NCBI RefSeq assembly: GCF_041224425.1
Contig: NZ_JBGFGL010000070.1
Span: 1-64,000, forward strand
Origin: Psychroserpens sp041224425
Lineage (GTDB): Bacteria; Bacteroidota; Bacteroidia; Flavobacteriales; Flavobacteriaceae
Length of the DNA: 64,000 nucleotides
Direction of reading: 5' to 3'
Both the position numbers and the translations under genes were made by a program. Shown piece after piece: positions 59,994 through 64,000 of the stretch; the first letter of the stretch is position 1; each line of letters opens with the position of its first letter. A model generated the notes under the pieces. The model searched no databases, was not told where the DNA came from, and was given only the letters and a program-made list of their open reading frames with translations.

Positions 59994-61094
59994 TTAGGCT
60001 TGAAGTGCTGGATTTTTACCCATATCCCTTAAAAATCTGAAATGAGCAATGATTGCTTTTCTTGTAGTTTCGTATTCTTTATAAGGTAAATTAAACTCTT
60101 TAGCCGTTTCCCTAACAATCTTAGAGATCTTTCCGTAGTGAACATGACTTATATGTGGAAAAATATGGTGTTCAACTTGATGATTTAATCCACCAGTATA
60201 CCAATTGATCAATTTACTTTTAGCTCCAAAATTTACAGTTGTTTTTAATTGATGGATTGCCCAAGAATTTTTCATGGTACCATTTTCTTCAGGAAGCGGC
60301 ATTTCAGCTTCATCCATAACGTGAGCCAACTGGAAAATCACACTTAAAATAAGTCCAGCCACATAATGCATGATAAAAAATCCTAATAAGATTTTCCACC
60401 AAGCAATATCTAAAACCAACATTGGAACCACAATCCAAATTGCCACATATATGATTTTAGAAATCACCAACTTACTCCAATTCACCACTGGATTAGGCAT
60501 TTTTCCATAAGACAATTGACGCTTCATGTAGCGCTTCATTTGCTGCCAATCTGTAGTGATGGCCCAATTGATCGTCAATAGACCATAAAGTAAGATAGAA
60601 TAATAATGTTGGAATTTATGATACTTACGCCATTTGGCATGCTTTGAAAATCGGAGGATGCGACCCGCTTCCAAATCCTCATCATGGCCATGGATATTGG
60701 TATATGTATGGTGTAACACATTGTGCTGCACTTTCCAGTTATAGACATTTCCAGCCAAGATATAGATACTACTACCCATCAAACGATTGATCCATTCTTT
60801 ATTAGAATAAGAACCATGATTTCCATCGTGCATCACATTCATCCCGACTCCTGCCATACCAACTCCCATAATTATGGTCATCAATAATTGGAGCCAGCCA
60901 GGAATATCCAATGTTAAGATTAAAAAGTAAGGCAATAAAAATAAGGTAAACATCACAACGGTTTTTACCCAGATTTTCCAATTTCCGGTACGCTTGATGT
61001 TATTTTCCTTGAAATAGTTGTTAACTCGTTTGTTGAGTGTTCTAAAAAACTTTGCAGAGTCTGTTCTTGAAAAAGAAAGTGTTTGCTTTGTCAT
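59994..61094 (-). CDS. membrane acyl-CoA/lipid desaturase
   Basis: A 366-residue fatty-acid desaturase with at least four membrane helices and the three histidine boxes that hold the di-iron centre: HDGNHGSY, HNVLHHTYTNIHGH and HQVEHHIFPHISH. The QVEHH form of the last box is that of front-end (delta-6-like, linoleoyl-CoA) desaturases, but no cytochrome b5 domain is fused. It introduces double bases in acyl chains to keep membranes fluid. A -7 promoter box lies at 61143-61150, and the aminotransferase follows after 13 bases. Confidence 0.94.
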   Translation of the reverse strand: MTKQTLSFSRTDSAKFFRTLNKRVNNYFKENNIKRTGNWKIWVKTVVMFTLFLLPYFLILTLDIPGWLQLLMTIIMGVGMAGVGMNVMHDGNHGSYSNKEWINRLMGSSIYILAGNVYNWKVQHNVLHHTYTNIHGHDEDLEAGRILRFSKHAKWRKYHKFQHYYSILLYGLLTINWAITTDWQQMKRYMKRQLSYGKMPNPVVNWSKLVISKIIYVAIWIVVPMLVLDIAWWKILLGFFIMHYVAGLILSVIFQLAHVMDEAEMPLPEENGTMKNSWAIHQLKTTVNFGAKSKLINWYTGGLNHQVEHHIFPHISHVHYGKISKIVRETAKEFNLPYKEYETTRKAIIAHFRFLRDMGKNPALQA

Positions 61095-61142
61095 ATCTTA
61101 GGGATTTAGGTACAATATAAAATCGCATCTAAGTAATAGAGG

Positions 61143-61150
61143 CAAATATA
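61143..61150 (-). promoter_or_regulatory. promoter -7 box of the desaturase gene
   Basis: TATATTTG on the minus strand, 48 bases ahead of the ATG at 61094. Confidence 0.55.
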
Positions 61151-61208
61151 TAAAATAAACAACGCCACGTTCTACTTATAATTATTAAAATGTGCACATA
61201 AATTTGCA

Positions 61209-61216
61209 TATTTTTG
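61209..61216 (+). promoter_or_regulatory. promoter -7 box of rsmG
   Basis: TATTTTTG, an exact TAnnTTTG match. It includes the TTG at 61214, which could otherwise be taken as the start codon, so ATG 61232 is favoured. Confidence 0.6.
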
Positions 61217-61231
61217 TTAAAAACTCCAAAT

Positions 61232-61861
61232 ATGCAGTTGATTACAACTTATTTTCCTGAGCTAAACGAGACCCAACAGCAACAATTCGAACAGCTTGGA
61301 CCACTTTATAAGGAGTGGAATCAAAAAATCAATGTGGTATCCAGAAAAGATATAGACGAACTATATCTTCGTCATGTTTTACATTCCCTAGGCATTGCAA
61401 AAGTGATCAACTTTGAACCCAACACCAAAGTCATGGATGTCGGTACAGGAGGTGGTTTTCCCGGAATACCTCTAGCTATTTTATTCCCTGAAACCCAATT
61501 TCACTTAGTTGATAGTATTGCCAAGAAAATAAAGGTGGTTGATGAAGTTTCAAAAGCTTTAGGGTTGACCAATGTAAAAACATCTCATGATAGAGTTGAA
61601 AATATTGACGATACTTTTGATTTTATTGTTAGCCGAGCCGTTACACAAATGCCTGTATTTGTAAAGTGGATAAAAAACAAAGTAGCCAAAACCCAAAACC
61701 ATGACTTAAAAAATGGCATCCTTTATTTAAAGGGTGGTGATCTTACTGAAGAATTACAAGTCTACCAAACAGCAAAAATTTATAATCTCAGTGATTATTT
61801 TAAAGAAGATTTTTTTGAAACCAAGAAAGTGGTTCACCTTCCTTTAAAATACAAAGGCTGA
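61232..61861 (+). CDS. rsmG: 16S rRNA (guanine-527-N7)-methyltransferase
   Basis: A 209-residue RsmG (GidB), which methylates G527 of 16S rRNA. SAM motif I is VMDVGTGGGFPGIPLAI, followed by LVDSIAKKIKVVDEVSKALGL and the DFIVSRAVTQMP block. It begins in the typical way with ELNETQQQQFEQLGPLYKEWN (in two parts). Start at ATG 61232; an upstream TTG lies within the promoter box. It converges on the T9SS lipase-like gene with 10 bases between stops. Confidence 0.95.
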   Translation: MQLITTYFPELNETQQQQFEQLGPLYKEWNQKINVVSRKDIDELYLRHVLHSLGIAKVINFEPNTKVMDVGTGGGFPGIPLAILFPETQFHLVDSIAKKIKVVDEVSKALGLTNVKTSHDRVENIDDTFDFIVSRAVTQMPVFVKWIKNKVAKTQNHDLKNGILYLKGGDLTEELQVYQTAKIYNLSDYFKEDFFETKKVVHLPLKYKG

Positions 61862-61871
61862 TATTCAAATT

Positions 61872-64000
61872 TTATCTTTTGATAATTTTTTCCCTGTACT
61901 TTAAGCCTTGGCCTGTTTCAATATCAAGAATGTATAACCCTGAACCTAAATTTAGAGAAAATTCTGCTCTTTGTCCTAATAAACCAACATGTTCGGAAAA
62001 CACAATTTTGCCAGTGATATCCATTAAGGTGAGGTTAACATCTTCAATTGAAGAATTACTTAAGATCACCAAGTTTTGATCAATCGGATTTCGTTCTACT
62101 TTAAGTTGAAAAGAACTTTCAACAACTGAACTAGATAAAGTTTCCTGAATGATTTCATTTAAGGCAAAAGTGACATTAGCTTGTGTGAGCGTCACATGAG
62201 GCTCGTTAGCGTTAGGCATGTACCAATTCACAAAAGGTGTGTCATTCGACGTAATTCCTGCAAGAGATTGAAACCAGTTAATATTATTATTTACAGGTTC
62301 ATAAGCCATAGCGCTTACACTCGGAATAAAATTGAAATAATCTGTACTCAAGGCACCCAAAAACTCACCAACCAATCCACCAGTATCTAAATCGGCAGTC
62401 AAACTTAAAATATCAAATAGACCTCCTGAGCCAGAATCAACACCGTTTGAAAAACTTGGTGCTGCTGAACTAGCATTATTAATTCTATCATTGGCTAAAG
62501 GAAACCACCATGCAAAATCCAAATGCACCTTACTGGTTTGGATTTCTGTTCCAGCATAAGGCGTAAAATAGGTTTCTACCAACAAATCTGCACCAGTCAT
62601 GATATTGATATCTGCATCTAAAATCTGGCTTCCTGGCCATAAATCACTAGGCGGATTAGTATTGCTCTGAAAACGGTTATTTACACCACTTCCGTTTATA
62701 ATTGAGACATTTCTCGTGATTTCTGGAAAACCTGATGCCGTTAAATTATTAAGCCTATTATCAAAAATACCTTTAAAAAAATGTGGTTGAGGCAATGACA
62801 AACTACCATTGAATGTTACCCCATCACTATTAGTGATATGCGATTCAAATTGATCGGTTAGCATTTGCCTTGCTGCAGGAGATTTGAGCATTCCGTTTAT
62901 GATGGGCTGTAATTCCTCTACATTTTGATCGCCTAAAATCCAAAAATCATCCAAGCCAAAAGCCAAAAAATTAAATTGATGCTGAAAACCTATCGGCACA
63001 TTAGCTCCTTGATGAGGTGAATCAAAGGAAATCCATAATCTGGTGTCGTGATTTAAATTTTGGTTTTCCATATAATTCAATGCATATCGAGAAATAAGTC
63101 CGCCCATACTTGGACCAATAACTACATTTTGCTCAATTCCCTCTTTATTAGCATTGATCATAGCAATAAGATCGACCAATAACATCGCATTACGTTCAAT
63201 ATAATCGGCTCCACCATCAACCAAAATATTGTCCTGTGCTCTTAAGTAGGTTGGAAAATTTAAAATCACAATATCAAATCCTTCTGCTCTTACAATATCG
63301 CCAAGATTAGAAGTTGAATTTCCATCATTAAAGTTCAATAAATCGTAGATTCCTGAAATTGAGCGTCCATCATCAGGATCAAAACCATCTACCAATATGA
63401 TAGGCTTATCAAGAATGTTATCGGCACTTAAAAAGAGTTCATATTCACCTGTTCCAGGATAAGAAGTAGCTTCTCCATAAACAGATAAATCTGGCGTTAT
63501 ACTTGAAGTAAATGTCGTTATGGCATTTGTAGATCTCGCTAATAAATCGGCATTAGAATATTCGATATCTAAGGTCGACTGTCTTGAAACAACCTCTCCA
63601 GAATCCCATTTAATTTTATATACAAGGTTTTTTTCTCCTTCTTCAGAATAGCTAATGGCAATGTTTTGGTCAAGAACAATGTTTCTAAAACCATTACCAT
63701 CATCAAAATCAATTTCAATGGAAACAACAGATTGATCTGTCGTATTAAAAATATGAGCTTCGGATAAATTGAAGGTGGTTTCCAATCCTTTATGCCGAGT
63801 TCTTAATGCTGAAGCAATCGTTAGTTTTTCCAATTCAAATTCTGCTGAACCATCATTAATCACGTAACCTTCCGAATTAACAAAAACCGAATTGTTTTGA
63901 AATGATTGATCTGTAATTATTTCGTAATTTGAATGTAAAATCACCAAAGGAACCACTTGTGTTTTATGGCTCTGTCTACTTAATTCCTTAATATGTTCTA
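61872..64000 (-). CDS. T9SS-secreted lipase-like alpha/beta hydrolase (N-terminus beyond the window)
   Basis: The frame stays open to the window edge without a stop, and no signal peptide is seen, so the gene starts beyond 64000; the GTG at 63956 is not a credible start. About 709 residues are visible. After a beta-rich N-terminal region comes a lipase-like domain: ILVDGFDPDDGRS, the nucleophile elbow VVIGPSMGGLISRYAL (G-x-S-x-G), and SFDSPHQGAN with the possible Asp. The C-terminal 75 residues are a type A T9SS sorting domain (from VERNPIDQNLVILSN to the final KIIKR). It would be exported and bound to the surface. Substrate unknown. Confidence 0.88.
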   Translation of the reverse strand, partial: EHIKELSRQSHKTQVVPLVILHSNYEIITDQSFQNNSVFVNSEGYVINDGSAEFELEKLTIASALRTRHKGLETTFNLSEAHIFNTTDQSVVSIEIDFDDGNGFRNIVLDQNIAISYSEEGEKNLVYKIKWDSGEVVSRQSTLDIEYSNADLLARSTNAITTFTSSITPDLSVYGEATSYPGTGEYELFLSADNILDKPIILVDGFDPDDGRSISGIYDLLNFNDGNSTSNLGDIVRAEGFDIVILNFPTYLRAQDNILVDGGADYIERNAMLLVDLIAMINANKEGIEQNVVIGPSMGGLISRYALNYMENQNLNHDTRLWISFDSPHQGANVPIGFQHQFNFLAFGLDDFWILGDQNVEELQPIINGMLKSPAARQMLTDQFESHITNSDGVTFNGSLSLPQPHFFKGIFDNRLNNLTASGFPEITRNVSIINGSGVNNRFQSNTNPPSDLWPGSQILDADINIMTGADLLVETYFTPYAGTEIQTSKVHLDFAWWFPLANDRINNASSAAPSFSNGVDSGSGGLFDILSLTADLDTGGLVGEFLGALSTDYFNFIPSVSAMAYEPVNNNINWFQSLAGITSNDTPFVNWYMPNANEPHVTLTQANVTFALNEIIQETLSSSVVESSFQLKVERNPIDQNLVILSNSSIEDVNLTLMDITGKIVFSEHVGLLGQRAEFSLNLGSGLYILDIETGQGLKYREKIIKR

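Noticed and set aside
1..64000. CRISPR arrays, insertion sequences, prophage or tRNA genes
   Set aside because: I saw no regularly spaced repeats, transposase or phage genes, or tRNA-like cloverleaf on either strand by reading; a dedicated scan could still find a tRNA.

Overview
This window is a low-GC stretch of chromosome from a member of the Flavobacteriaceae (phylum Bacteroidota), probably marine. The evidence is a SusC/SusD pair, proteins with type IX secretion (T9SS) sorting domains plus PorT/SprT of that machine, a complete Na+-translocating NADH:quinone reductase (nqrABCDEF) operon, very A/T-rich intergenic DNA, many lipoproteins, and promoters of the Bacteroidota kind (TTTG, 19-21 bases, TAnnTTTG) without Shine-Dalgarno sites. 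I cannot fix the genus.

Layout. 1-50 is the 5' end of a 16S rRNA gene on the minus strand, driven by two tandem promoters (228-361). 444-8700 (minus) carries a putative porin and a four-gene operon, susC-susD plus two lipoproteins, with no carbohydrate-active enzyme beside it. 8904-15298 (plus) holds rnhB, a large lipoprotein, an OmpA-family protein, a nucleoid-associated protein and a lipocalin-like lipoprotein. 15336-17016 (minus) holds lipB, a lipoprotein and a 52-residue YqaE/Pmp3 protein. 17136-27950 (plus) holds a membrane-anchored LuxR-type regulator, a DUF1573 lipoprotein, a thioredoxin-TPR protein, lysS, a MORN-repeat protein with an unknown partner, a two-heme cytochrome with fibronectin domains, and a large zinc metalloprotease lipoprotein. 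28030-34605 is mostly minus: a terpenoid-cyclase-fold protein, two overlapping alpha/beta hydrolases, tatA and a three-gene array of secreted paralogues, with one plus-strand O-methyltransferase. 34742-42734 holds pepE, a Tat-exported M15 peptidase, an M48 protease, an ankyrin protein, gpmI, a HAD phosphatase, a CoA-transferase, map and a methyltransferase. 42735-54931 is almost all minus: a T9SS protein, apbE, the nqr operon, porT and ubiE. 55069-64000 holds trkA-trkH, two small membrane proteins in hairpin-rich DNA, an aminotransferase, a fatty-acid desaturase, rsmG and a T9SS lipase-like protein cut by the window edge.

How the genes connect. ApbE attaches FMN to threonines of NqrB and NqrC, so its place downstream of nqr is functional. 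PorT belongs to the machine that would export the two T9SS-tailed proteins seen here. TatA would help export the M15 peptidase, whose signal carries a twin-arginine motif. TrkA gates TrkH for K+ uptake.

Most of the window is housekeeping or family-typical. I see no CRISPR array, insertion sequence, prophage or defence locus, and I do not claim a proven new system. The least explained loci are the three overlapping secreted paralogues (32252-34605), the small membrane proteins among tandem stem-loops (57945-58815), the MORN/unknown pair (21522-23581), the unknown genes between apbE and nqrF (45330-47124), and the rnhB-linked lipoprotein (9536-11968).
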